Below are positions 33,411-44,408 of a stretch of 64,000 bases of DNA, piece after piece. The DNA lies in NCBI GenBank assembly GCA_963691655.1, contig OY829330.1, positions 20,239,224 to 20,303,223 on the forward strand, read 5' to 3'. The stretch comes from Toxonevra muliebris. Its lineage: Eukaryota; Arthropoda; Insecta; Diptera; Pallopteridae. A program made the position numbers and the translations under genes. Each line of letters starts with the position of its first letter. Position 1 is the stretch's first letter. The notes below the pieces were generated by a model. That model made no database searches. It had not been told where the DNA came from and was given only the letters and a program-made list of their open reading frames with translations.

Positions 33411-34049
33411 TATTTTAATAATTATTTACACAGTTTATAGCATAATTAACACACAAAACACGACGAAGTAACCACCGAACCGAACTGCAACAAAACCAAA
33501 CTCGTATTGTTTCTTTCGTTTCGTTTTTTTTTTTTGTTAACTGGCGCCGGCATTGCCAGGCAAATATTTTAATCTTGACAATTGGAAAGGGCGACTTTAT
33601 TAGGATTTAACTTTTTATTTCTGTAACGTTTTGAACATAATGTTACATAAATAAATGAATATATTTGTTTTTTTTTTTTAATTTAGAAGTATATTTTTTT
33701 CCATAGCACATCCGTAAATAACAATAAATTCGCATTATTTAAAAGAATGTTTTCCAAAGTACATCTGGCAATTCTATTCAGATATTTTTATTTTCAAAAT
33801 TAAACATTTTTGGTTTAAAATTGAACATATTTAAAATAGTCAACTTAAAAATGTTTTAGGTGTATTTGTGTTTAATAATATTGAGAAAAACACATTTTAT
33901 ATATTAAGATGTTGTATAATGTTTTTTAATGATTTTTCCATTGTGCAGTTTTCTCTGTGTAGAGATAATAAGCTTTAATTTGAGCCCAAACATGCCTTAA
34001 AATACCTTAACCAATTTTGAACAGGGTGGGGGTCTCCCATTGACAGAGA
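33411..34049. other. AT-rich interval upstream of the pseudogene
   Basis: It contains a GC-richer patch (ACTGGCGCCGGCATTGCC near 33541-33558) and T runs. It may include the promoter of the minus-strand pseudogene, but no element can be named. Confidence 0.4.
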
Positions 34050-35297
34050 ATGTCCCATATAAATGTTCAACTATTTAAGAAAAGAGGTACAAACCCACAT
34101 ATAAAAATATACATATCAGAAGAAGTATATACGATACCCATTTATATAAATGTAGAAACGAAACATTTTTATAACATTTATAAAGAAATGAAAAGAGAAA
34201 AAAATGGGAAGAGAAAAACACCCACACATAAAAACAAAGCAAAGGTCAAAGATCACATAGAAAAAAACATATAAAAGACCATACAAAACCAAATGAAACC
34301 AAAAGCAAAACAAAAGAAGATATGGACTCATACAAACCTAAGAAACGAAGCTATGCGCAGGAGGACGAATGTGTGGACCCACACGCAAAAAATCCGAGGG
34401 TCGTATTAAGAAAACGTGAATAGGACGAAAGTGACAGTATCATCAGCATCAAAAACAGCACTTCAAGCACCAGTGATAGCTGCGTATCCACTGAAATTTT
34501 ACGATCCATATCAAGATCGGTCCTCAGACGAACACACCGAAGATGAAGAATATTCCGAGGAAGAAACCGAAGATGCCATAGATGCCATCATACCAGCCGA
34601 GACAATCCCATCGTCCAATGACATCGAAGAAGACGATAGCGGGCTCAACAACCGGAAAGGCTTCATGACGGTTACGTCGCACACACAAAGAGAAGAAGGA
34701 GTAGGGTGTACAATATTCACAACCACCGTAACCTATAGATGTACGATTTATAACGATGAAACAAACCAACCAACAACAACACAGAAACCAATGATAAAAC
34801 ACAGCAACAATAATGAAGAAACCCACAATAATTGCACCAACAACAGCAATAGCCAAGAAACCCATAAAAACAATAGCGAAGACAACCATATCACCTACGA
34901 AGAAACTCCCTACAACAACAATAAAGCAGATGATAACAAAAATAACAGCAAAGATAACAACAACAGCAGTGAAGAAAACAAAAACAGTAGCAATTGAGAA
35001 AATGACAATAGTAACAACAACAACGATCTTCTCCAGGACCTTTTACCAGAATATTTGGAAAACGATGTGTTAATCGTAGAAGAGTTGAGTGACATTTTGG
35101 ACCTAATCGAGGACGAGGACCATTTGTCAATTCCTATCACCAACCTCACAGGAGGCCAATTGCCTGACCAGCTACAGCACGAGTTGCGAGAAACACCGGC
35201 GGAAGAAGTGTTTTTTTATAAGAGAATACGATGGAAAGATCTACAGAGTACAAATAAAACCAAATGGGTGCATTATAGTCAGTCTTGGCTCTACTAA
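34050..35297 (+). pseudogene. Asn-rich retroelement-like frame with one internal stop
   Basis: 34050-34274 is a small Lys-rich frame. From 34416 a frame runs to 35297, broken only by TGA at 34995-34997. It has an acidic segment (EDEEYSEEETED), then an Asn/Glu/Thr-rich low-complexity tract of about 90 residues, and after the stop a non-repetitive C-terminus (SIPITNLTGGQLPDQL, then KWVHYSQSWLY). Just downstream is a purine tract (35302-35318). The purine-rich codon usage differs from its surroundings, and together with the tract this suggests the 3' part of an LTR retroelement. I do not recognise the protein. Confidence 0.35.
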
Positions 35298-35318
35298 GTA
35301 AGGTGGGGGAAAGGGGGA

Positions 35319-35610
35319 TCCAAGGAATCAAAATATTGGAATTATTTTGATCCCACAATTCAAATATATCACATGTATGAATATAAAATGAAGTAAATTG
35401 TATGCATACACATTACAGTAAGATAAAACAAAATAAATAAACAGAATATGAACCAAACGGTACAGCAGAAGGAAAATTAGTATAAAAGGGCATACATTAA
35501 ACAGAACAAGACGCTCAGACTTAGATCGTGGTCTAAGGTAGTAGCTTGGTGGTTATATTGTCTTCTATTGCTAGATTATATGTAATAAACCTAACCGATG
35601 CGTCCGCACA
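35319..35610 (+). other. Possible LTR remnant
   Basis: It follows the purine tract GGTGGGGGAAAGGGGGA. It has TATAAAAGG at 35481 and an AATAAA at 35584 about 100 bp later, the order of promoter and poly(A) signal in an LTR. I cannot place both ends or a second LTR copy, so this is tentative. Confidence 0.25.
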
Positions 35611-36289
35611 GAAGGATCGAACAAAAGAGCACATTATTCAATCGTGAGGTATTAATCGGCATCAGGTCGTATCCACATACTCTGGTGTAGCACAAACGAA
35701 GTTGCCACGGACCATAGGAACGACAACGAACTAGCCATCGTGTCACGAGGACATGCAAAGGAAATACACTAACGCAAACGAGTGTCAACAAGGCCAAACA
35801 GAGAGCCAAGGAAGGTAAACGAGCGCCAACGAAGGCAAACGAACGGCAGAGAGGGACGAGTGAGAGGCTACAAGGAACAAACAGAGACAATAAGAGGTAC
35901 CACGAACACAAATACTAACGCACGAAGAATTAAGTATAATTAAAACAAAGAGAACAGTGAGTCTGAAAGAATACTATCGAACCGATTGGGCTGAAATTTT
36001 AATAAGTTATTCCAGTCGTGGATACAAAGGAGGGAAACAGGGGGAGTTTCCCTCCCCCCTACTCCCCCTAAAAGATTTTCAAAAACTTAAAAATTTAATA
36101 ACTTAAACAGGCAAAAACGTGAACATAATTTGTTATTGTTGTTTTTAGCTATTACGATTTACTTTCAATTATAAGAATAAGGAATAATCTTGCTCATTAA
36201 ACCACTTTCCTTCTCAATGGAAATAATAATAATACCTAAGCCAAATAAACCTGAAAACCAATCGTTAAAAGTGTGGTACTCCTGAGCAA
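35611..36289. other. Interval without recognised gene
   Basis: 35750-35900 is rich in short AAC/GAG/GCC words (AACGAGCGCCAACGAAGGCA type). 36030-36070 has a run of C-rich CCCTCCCCCC. No frame with a recognisable product. Confidence 0.4.
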
Positions 36290-37115
36290 TATCATCGCAT
36301 AGTGTATATTGTCACTGACTTTCTGGAACGCAAGAAATATTGCTCTGTCATATTTTTGGGCATTCAACAAGCGTTCAACCGAGTTTACTATCAAGGGCTA
36401 TTATACAAATTAAAAAATGTACTTTCAGCTCCATGAATGATCATTCTATGTCAAAGTAAATGATGAAACGTCAGCCCTATGTCAAATAAAAGCCGAAGTA
36501 CCTCAGGGCAATGTTCTGGGTCCTGCTCTTTATTCAATTTTTACCTGTAGTTTGCCTGAAACTGATGTTGTTACTATTGCTATTTATCCAGACGTTACTG
36601 CCATTTTAGCTTCAAATGAATCTCCTACAGAAGCTGCAAATCTAGTTCAGAAACAGCTCGACTACATTCAACAATAGTTACTTCGTTGAAAAATAAAGGT
36701 GAATACATACAAGTCAGGAAATATCACGTTTTCATTAAGAAGAGGGGAATGTCCTCCGTTAAATCTGAATGGAATTACTGTCCCCAAACGTAGCAGTGTT
36801 AAATATTTAAGGGTACACCTTGATAAAAGAGTGGATTGAAAAGGGCATATAAAAGCGAAGAGGCTACACCTAAATCAGAGCTGAGTCTTGAGAACAAACT
36901 ACTTCTTCATAAATCGATATTGAAACCAGTTTGGACATACGGAGTTCGATTGTGGGCTACCACTAGTATTTCAAACTTAGAAACACTACAACGCTATCAA
37001 TCCAAAACACTGAGATTCTTAGCAAAAGCACCCTACTTTGTAACTAACAATGCATTTCACAAAGACCTAAATATTCTAAACGATTTTGTATTCACTAGCT
37101 TTGTTTTTTGTTATC
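36290..37115 (+). pseudogene. Jockey-type reverse transcriptase relic
   Basis: Across several frames: VIFLGIQQAFNRV (RT motif with D replaced), then AEVPQGNVLGPALYSIF (the PQG..LGP block), then AIYPDVTAILASN, where the catalytic Y-A-D-D has decayed. Further on come KYLRVHLDKR and LETLQRYQSKTLRFLAKAP, the thumb and C-terminal block of jockey-clade RT. Several stops and frameshifts; no endonuclease and no tail seen. Confidence 0.75.
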
Positions 37116-37839
37116 CACATTTGCTAGTACATTAAGAGTAATGTAACTCAATATCGCTTTGGCAGGATATTTTTTATATTTTCCCCCAGCTTCTATTTGC
37201 ATATCTTTTGAAGTTTTAATAGTATTATTACATTTGATTTTCTTTATTTTATGAATAGATATATTAGCTATATTAAATCGAATCATTATAGCTCTCCTGT
37301 TTCTGGTACTAATGTAAAACGAGGTTTATGAAATGCTCGTTTTACATAATTATAAATTTTGGAAATGAAAAGCTTTTGTTAGGTAGCCTCGACCAATGAC
37401 ATTTTCATGTCATAGATTTTTTTTATTCATTGAAACGTTAATAAAGTATATATGGGTCGTTTTATGTCAGATTTACAACTAAAATTTTAGTTTCAACCAA
37501 AATTGCATTCTTACATTCTTCAGAAGAAATTAATCGATACGTATTTTTTTATTTCAATGTGATGTTTTTTATTTTCAAGTTACGATATTTTAAAGTCTGG
37601 GAGTTGTAAAAATGGAACGTTTTTCAATCCCTAATTACTTAAAAACTAACAGTTGTAGGAAAAAATTTCCAACTAATAAAAGTTCGTATATCTCACAAAC
37701 TTATCGAAAAAATATGAACAAAAAATTGTTTTTGTTATTCAACATATGAATTCTGGAAATTTTATAAACAAATTGAATTTTTCTAAACTGAAACATTTTT
37801 TTTTTAATTTTTTTTGGTCTGTAAATATTTATTAATGTG
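37116..37839. other. AT-rich interval, nothing recognised
   Basis: Homopolymer-rich, without frames or element ends that I can support. Confidence 0.45.
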
Positions 37840-38327
37840 TTAGGAAAATTATGGCTGTCGAGCCATCAGTCGTCAAGGGGAATAACATGTATTTCGGTAT
37901 TCCATGTGCGTGCGTCCGATATCTGATATATAACTGGCTAAGATAGACCAGGCGGAGGGAGCTAACCCTCTTAAATAAAAACTCCCCTAATCCAGGGTGT
38001 CATGCGACCCGTGCCCATTGGATTGGCAGTCAGGGGATTAACTCTAGTAGACCGGCTCATATAGATCTAACGTTTGTTTTTATGTAAGTATATGTACTTA
38101 TGTGAAATCAGCACGTGAGAACCGTAATGAGCGTGTTGCTAGGGTTAAAAATAGGCTGCTTCTAACAGAGCCTCTCTGGTATTTACCCCTGGCCAATTCA
38201 AAGAGTAACTTCGGCCTTACCACGATATGGGGCGCTGCCGTGGTGGACCCCATCACTTCCCCTCTCCTAGTATAGACTGCCGAGCTTGGCTTCGGTCCGG
38301 CAAAGCAGTCACAATATGAATTAAATT

Positions 38328-39651
38328 ATGCCTACAACAAAAACACACAAAAATTCGGATGAGCAGCCCGATTTCGTTGGCCCAGCAACGGTAGTCCTAG
38401 TTCATCGGCCAAGCCTGGAACAAAGACTACAAGCAAGCCTCTTAAGGCAATCTGCTGCAGCCACTTCGGCGTCGGTAGCGAGTAAACCTTAGGCCAAGCC
38501 TAGGCAAGCTCCTACTCACGTCACAGGCCATTCCCGGCCAGCTTCAGCTTCCCCCAGTTGCAACCAATCTTTGGCGAAGCCTCGATCAGAAGCTACTGTG
38601 GACAAGCCCCCTGGCAGCACATCTACGCAGCCAACAAGCTATCTGGAGCGTAGAAATGCGTACTGTGCCATTCGGAAATGGGGCACGGTTAATCCTGATG
38701 AGCTTCGTGACTCGCAAAAGGTCATAGTCGATGAAGCCAAGAAGTTGGTGGACTCACTCGCTGATCAGCCCAGCAAAAATCCTCCGCCTAAACGGCAGCG
38801 CTCAAAAGGCGCTTCTCAAGAGGTTCTGCCAAAAAGGCAGAAGGTCATTGCGGGTAGCAGACCTGCTAGGTCTTATTGTGCGGTAGCCAAGGACCACTTG
38901 GTCCGTGCCGTTATCGACTGAAACGGCATTGATGGCACTATTTCCTACAGGGGCTGGTCGAGGAGAAGCTCTCGGAAGTGTTTTGGCTGGTTTCAGAACC
39001 GAGTGAAGCTAGTCTCATGCGCCGACCAACGCTCGGTTGACCTCTACCGGCTTGCTATCCAGCGAGTTGATGAGGTCTGGCCGAGTGCTTCTTTGGATGT
39101 CGTCTGCAAGGAGGACATTCCAAACCGTCCTAGATGCAGGACTAGGGTTCCATCTTCTTTTGGATATCCTTGAACGCATCAAACTCACCAATACGCCGAT
39201 TCCCACCGGTGACTGGAAGGTCGCGAAGGTGGGTGAACCTGTAGACAGATGGAGAGCCGCTGTCATCATTGTGAACGATGAATCGGTAGAGCACTTGGCA
39301 AGCCTGGGGGGTGTGATCGACTTCGGTTTCACATCCCTTACACTTCACGTGTACAAACAGGACGTCAGTGCCATCGATTCATCATCGGCCCCTCCGGCTG
39401 ACACTGAAGTAGCCCAGACATGCAGCTCACCGTTAGACGAGGCTGCCATGTCAGTCTGTAGTGATGCGTGCAACGATATGTCGGACGACGCTGCACCATC
39501 CATAATTACTAGTGTGGATCACAATGTAGACGAACTTTATCTGGAAGATAGTCTGTCGGGCTCCGACGATGACGTGAATTTAACAGTCGTCGGCGCTCTT
39601 GATCTGAATCCTTCAGATGAGAGCGTTCCAGATAAATCTACACCACAGTAA
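38328..39651 (+). pseudogene. LOA copy 1 ORF1 with DUF4780-like domain
   Basis: It starts at ATG 38328. A low-complexity Pro/Ser/Ala/Lys N-terminus runs to about 38870; in-frame stops occur near 38490 and 38919. After about 38920 a globular region reads GWFQNRVKLVSCADQRSVDL, VDEVWPSASLDVV and, after a frameshift into the frame of 39037, IPTGDWKVAKV and GFTSLTLHVYKQD. This order matches what I know as DUF4780, common in ORF1 proteins of insect retrotransposons. The acidic C-terminus overlaps the start of ORF2 by 35 bp. ORF1 proteins package the element RNA. Confidence 0.6.
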
Positions 39652-40602
39652 AGCGGCTTCTGCCGCATTACTACTTCGTTTGTCGCAGACAAGCGAACAA
39701 ATGATCCTCATCCAGGAACCCTGGGTCGTCAAAAACCGGGTTTGTGGATTGGGGATCACTGGCTATAGGTTGCTGTATGTCACAGACAAAGGTAAACCAA
39801 GGTCATGCATCCTAGTCAATAAGAAAATTAACACATTCATATTATCTGCAGAAACACAACCACCGCCACAAATCTTGAAAGCCACCGTCATGCAGAGTTG
39901 ACGAAGATCGCCCTTGTGATCGGCGCTAACACAAATGCACATCATGCAGTGTGGAATAGCACCGACACAAATGACAGAGGTGAGTCGCTTTTTGAATTTA
40001 TCATGAGTAAAAATTTTAGAATAGGCAATCAGGGAGATACACACACCTTTCAGGTTGCCAATCGATCTGAAGTATTAGATATCACTATAGCCAATGCAAA
40101 AGCTGACGGCTATATTACTTCTTGGAGAGTATCTCCAGAAAATTCTTTCTCTGAACACAAATATATCACTTTCGATATAAGCTTGTGTGAAGGGGAACCT
40201 ATACGCTATCGGAATCGTAAAAGAACAAACTGGGGTAGATTCAGAACATCCCTAATTGCTCGACTACCCAACGATCCGCCAAGCAATATTGACTCTATAC
40301 AACAATTAGACAGTGTGGTAGAGACACTTACATCCGCTTGTAAAACAGCGACAAAAATATCCTGCCCACTTAGAACTTCTAGAAGCAAGTCGAAACCACC
40401 GTGGTGGTCTACAAGCATTGCCGCTAGAAGGAAGGAATGTGGCAGACTTTACAATGCAGCTAAAAGGCAAAATGACTAGAATGCATATAAATAATGCGTT
40501 CGCAAATTTAAGAAAGAAATTCAAACCGCAAAGTTCTTCCTGGGAAATTTTTGCGGCAAGATAGAAAGTTACTCAGAATCAAGTTGGCTGATAAAATCCT
40601 CT
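39617..40602 (+). pseudogene. LOA copy 1 ORF2, endonuclease part
   Basis: ATG at 39617, then QINLHHSKAAS, LIQEPWV, and a stop just after ATVMQS at 39899. There the sequence jumps, with loss of roughly 45 codons, to GANTNAHHAVWNSTDTNDRG (the GDxNAH catalytic block) in another frame, then LDITIANA and FSEHKYITFD (final catalytic His). TAG at 40477-40479 replaces an expected Trp codon, and a frameshift near 40600 leads to the RT frame. Confidence 0.75.
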
Positions 40603-41949
40603 CCACTAGCCCAAACATGCCATCGTTCATAGCGAAAGCCGACGGTAGCTGGACTGCATCTAGTGCAGAGACAATTGAACTCCTGGTCGACACACACTTT
40701 CCATGCTGTAGAACGACAGTAAATCCAACTTCTGCTGGGAACAACAGCTCTAAACGTGTACCACCCGATATAATTTCCTTAGATAGGATACGATGGGCAA
40801 TACACACTTTCAAGTTCCCTGGACCTGACGGCAAAATACCTGCAGAAATTCAAAACGTAGATGACGTATTCACTGCCTGGTTAAGTCCCATTTTCGAGGC
40901 AAGCTTACGTCTCAATTACATACCAAAGCAATGGACTGAAGTGAGCGTAGTTTTCATACCGAAAGGGGGTAAACCATCTCACATAAAAGCGAAGGACTTT
41001 AGACCAATAAGCCTCACATCTTTTCTATTAAAGGTACTCGAAAGATTAATAGATACATATATCAGGACAAATATCCAAATGAAGCTGACACTCTCCCAAC
41101 ATGCCTATATGAAGAGCAGATCTGTTGAGATAGCGTTACATGAATTAGTGCAGTCGATAGAAAAATCTCTACACTTCAAAGAATTTACACTTGCAGCCTT
41201 CCTCGATATAGAAGGTGCATTCAATAACATCCTACCATCAGCTATCACTTCAGCACTGATTGATCTCGAGGGGGATGACTCTATTGTGGCCTTTATCGAC
41301 ACTCTATTAACGAATAGGATCATTAACGCAAAGTTAGGTACCTCTTCCATTAGAAAGTTTGCGGCCAGAGGCACTCCGCAAGGTGGTATCCTCTCTCCGC
41401 TCCTCTGGAACATTGCTGTAAAGGATCTCCTAACGAAACTTGAAAAAACAGGGTGCAAAGTAATTGCCTATGCGGATGATGTTGTCATCGCAGCTTCGGG
41501 GAAATTTTTTTGTACACTTATTGCAACGAGCTCAGAATCTCTTGTCGTCCTGGTGCAATCACCGAGGACTATCGGTCAATGCATCCAAGACGGAACTAGT
41601 TCTATTCTCGAAATACCCAATTTCGATCCACCAACTCTAAATGGTAGTTCACTTATCGCCTCGGAACAAGCCAAATACCTTGGCCTCATCCTGGACAGGA
41701 AACTCAACTGGCGTGCCAACACGCCAGAAAGAGTACGTAAGCCGTGCGTGCAGGTCAGCTATAGACAATAATCCATCACAAAGAATTAGACAAAGTACAG
41801 CGACTTGCTTCAATGTTAATTACAGGAGAACTGAAAACGACACCCTCAAAGGCGCTGTACACAATCTTGGAAAGTCGGAAAGACCTCAGCGTCAATAACT
41901 GCAGTGAGACTGAATGCGATTCGTTGGTGGTCCCTCACAAATTATGGTT
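40603..41949 (+). pseudogene. LOA copy 1 ORF2, reverse transcriptase part
   Basis: One frame to 41771 holds FKFPGPDGKIPAEI, DFRPISLTSFLLKVLERL, FLDIEGAFNNI, RGTPQGGILSPLLWN and AYADDVV, i.e. RT motifs in order with both catalytic Asp of YADD kept. A short deletion follows SGKFF. Thumb sequence continues (KYLGLILDRKLNW), then a frameshift to KVQRLASMLITGELKTTP, the start of the linker to RNase H. At 41950 it is interrupted by a LOA insert. Confidence 0.85.
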
Positions 41950-41965
41950 ATGGTAAGATACTTAG

Positions 41966-42460
41966 ATTAGATTAATACGGAGATGGGCAATAATTTCCCA
42001 TATCACTGCGGCCATCTAGGGCCTATTGTGATATACCTCAAAGATTTATTGTGTTTATAGTTCTCCTATGAGTTTATTTCCTTTGAGGAAATTTAATATC
42101 TCTTTAGGAGAACAATCCGCAATGTCTTGCGGTTGTAGGATAGAGTTTACCAAGTAAAGCAGTCGGGTCCTCATTAGACCTTCACTGTGGCATAAAATAT
42201 GCTCTTCCTCCTCGTTACATATTCGGCACGTATCGTCTTGTGCTAGACCCAAGTTCGATAGGTGTTTTTTGACCCTACAAGGCGCTGTATAGAACCCAAT
42301 TCGGCAATTCGGATTTGGTTCCTGCCTAAATTGAGCAGTTGTTTAGTTCAGCGTTGACAGATCTTTGGCATGAATGATTTAGCTTGTCTGTTACCGGAGG
42401 TTTCCCTCCAGTATTGTAGCGAGTTACTGTCCAACCAATTTTTTTAACTTTTTTTTTTAA
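41966..42460 (-). mobile_element. 5'-truncated LOA-type insert with 16-bp target duplication
   Basis: The direct repeat ATGGTAAGATACTTAG at 41950-41965 and 42461-42476 brackets 495 bp. On the minus strand it encodes the C-terminus of a LOA ORF2: CRIGFYTAPCRVKKHL, then NLGLAQDDTCRICNEEEEH with the Cys/His knuckle, and a stop at 42055. A 3' UTR follows, ending in TAATCTAATCT, a TAATC-type tail. A LINE insert of one LOA-like element into another, by target-primed reverse transcription. Confidence 0.85.
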
Positions 42461-42476
42461 ATGGTAAGATACTTAG

Positions 42477-42850
42477 TGATACTAAATTTCTACTACTCTC
42501 TGTCGATCTCACTTTCTCCCCGCTATCCTTTGGTAACAACTTTAACACATATATTCCATCTCGCCAAGAGTAGTGTGCGAGTAATGTTATACGCCCTGAT
42601 ATATCATCGACTTTTATACTGATGGTTCAAAGTTGGATGGTAGGGTTGGAGGTGGGGTTCATTCTGAAAGCCTGAACATTTCGGCGCACTTTCGTTTTCC
42701 TGATCATTGCATCGTCTTTCAGGCAGAGCTGCTTGCGATCACTGAAGCCGAAAATCTGATAAGGTGTAATGCTATCTGCATTTTCACTGATAGTCATGCC
42801 TGTCAGTCACTCAAGGGGACCAATACGTGCCGTAATTGAATGATCTGATG
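42477..42850 (+). pseudogene. LOA copy 1 ORF2, RNase H part
   Basis: It continues after the second target duplication. RNase H catalytic blocks are visible: YTDGSKLDG at 42615, FQAELLAITEA near 42718 and FTDSHACQSL near 42783 (Asp-Glu-Asp). A stop follows shortly (TGA at 42839 region). The C-terminal zinc knuckle and 3' UTR of this copy are absent. Confidence 0.75.
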
Positions 42851-43323
42851 GAAGTTTGGTCTATCACCTCAACGTGGTGACGGCTCTAAACAGTTGCATA
42901 TCTGATTTCTGATATTTAACTGACTAAGATAGTCCAGGGAGCACACCCTCTAATGCAAAGCCTTCCCTAATCCAAGCTGTTATGCGACCCGTGCATGTTG
43001 GATATTTTGGCAGGCAGAGGAGTAGCCCGCGAACGGTGGCTGGTCAGCTATCTGAATGCATTAAATTTAATTTAATTAGATGCAATCATTATGGTGGATC
43101 CGCTTCCGTTGGTTTTCCAGTGTTAAAAATTAGGCTGTCTTTTTACGAAGCATTTCTGATACCTGGTCGCCTCAGGGAGTAACGGTGGCCTTGCCGTGGT
43201 ATGGGACGCTGCCACGGACGACCTTCCCCTTTTCTTTATGGAGGCTGCCGTGTATTCTGATTCGTCGGGATGCACAGATTCGCCCCGGTTAAACAGGAGG
43301 AGCAGGTTAACTGACGAAACGGC

Positions 43324-43905
43324 ATGAACGAAACCGAAAAAGAAAAAACCCTCAAAGTCTCTCTACGAGAAAGAGTCTACGACAGAGAGCGCATCCCGGG
43401 GGAGAGTGGGGTTGTAATCTTTACAACCAACTCTTCTTTGGTGTCAGGGGTTGTGAACCCTCCGGCTGACTGACATATCTCCTACAGAAGCCGGCGTACT
43501 GGGGCCACAACCTTCTCGCAATATGAGACCCAAATGGAGGAAGATTAGGTCGATAAACAGGCGTAAGGAGGCCTCGGCCACAACTCTGGTTGAAGACCGA
43601 ATTATGACCAATGTTTCAAAGAGGGTACGCTCTGCTGAGGTTCCAAAAAACGATGCAGAGGTTCCTCAGAGAATCCAAGCCGCTTCTTTCAGGCGCGCTC
43701 AGGTAAAGTGGACAAAGACTGATACTGCCATTGCTGTCATCTCCTGCATTGTGACCGCGCATATGGGAGGTTTTAGTAGTTTCCAAGGTATTAACGCCAC
43801 CTCTGTGATGCCTACTGCTGCCGGCAATGATAACGCGAGGGTACCCCGGTATTCTAACTCGGCAAATACTGCGGACCCTATCTGTGGACTTACAATAACC
43901 TAGAT
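43324..43905 (+). pseudogene. LOA copy 2 ORF1, shortened
   Basis: ATG 43324 opens a charged 50-codon frame (NETEKEKTLKVSLRERV) that ends at TGA near 43473. A second frame, 43523-43903, is basic (RPKWRKIRSINRRKEAS) and then Ala/Thr-rich. The DUF4780-like part found in copy 1 is not seen. It probably lost its middle by deletion. Confidence 0.4.
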
Positions 43906-44408
43906 AAATTTGCAACATTCCAAGGCTGCTACTGCACTCCTATGTTAACGTCTTTCCATGTTGCATACATTCCCTCACACAACAACAATCCAAGAACCTT
44001 GGGTCCATAAAGGACACATCTGTGGACTTGGTGATTTAAGGGGGCCAACGATTCTATATGATGAGAGTTCTAATAGACCTAGAACCTGTCTTATAGCATC
44101 TCCTCATCTTACAATCACCAAACTAGGTCAGTTTTGTAGCCAAGATATAGTGGCTGCTAAGGTGAGTTTTCAGGACAATCGAGAATGGAAACATTTTATG
44201 ATTGCTTCTGTTTACTTTCTATACGATGCAATTTTACCACCACCGCCAGCGATGGTTGTTGAATTTGTGGAATATTATGAGAGGATGAATTTGGGGCTCA
44301 TATTATGTTGTGACGCTAATGCACAGAATGTTATCTGGGGCAGCAGCAAGTGCAACGTAAGAGGGACCCATCTTCTCAACTACATCCTGTCTTCTGGGTT
44401 GAACATAC
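43906..44408 (+). pseudogene. LOA copy 2 endonuclease, first part
   Basis: INLQHSKAATALL near 43908 (with a stop and frameshift after it), then IQEPWVHKGHICGLG, FMIASVYFLYD and LILCCDANAQNVIWGSS, the catalytic GCDANAH-type block. The frame is cut at 44408 by the solo LTR and continues at 46078. Confidence 0.8.

Larger units (their letters stand above)
37840..42880 (+). mobile_element. LOA/I-group non-LTR retrotransposon, copy 1, degenerate
   Basis: The order on the plus strand is a GC-richer 5' leader (37850-38327), ORF1, ORF2 endonuclease, RT, linker and RNase H. RNase H after RT, an endonuclease starting with QINLHHSKAAS and IQEPWV, and the CCHC-type tail seen in a related insert (41966-42460) point to the LOA/I group. 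The leader has stretches that recur in copy 2 at 42900-43250 (TATGCGACCCGTGC; TAAAAAT(T)AGGCTG; ACGATATGGG-type GCTGCCG). Many stops, frameshifts and deletions; not active. Confidence 0.75.

Noticed and set aside
34524..35149. Antisense Cys/Ser/Leu-rich frames opposite the Asn-rich frame
   Set aside because: They mirror the low-complexity AAC/ACA-rich sense strand and have no independent support.
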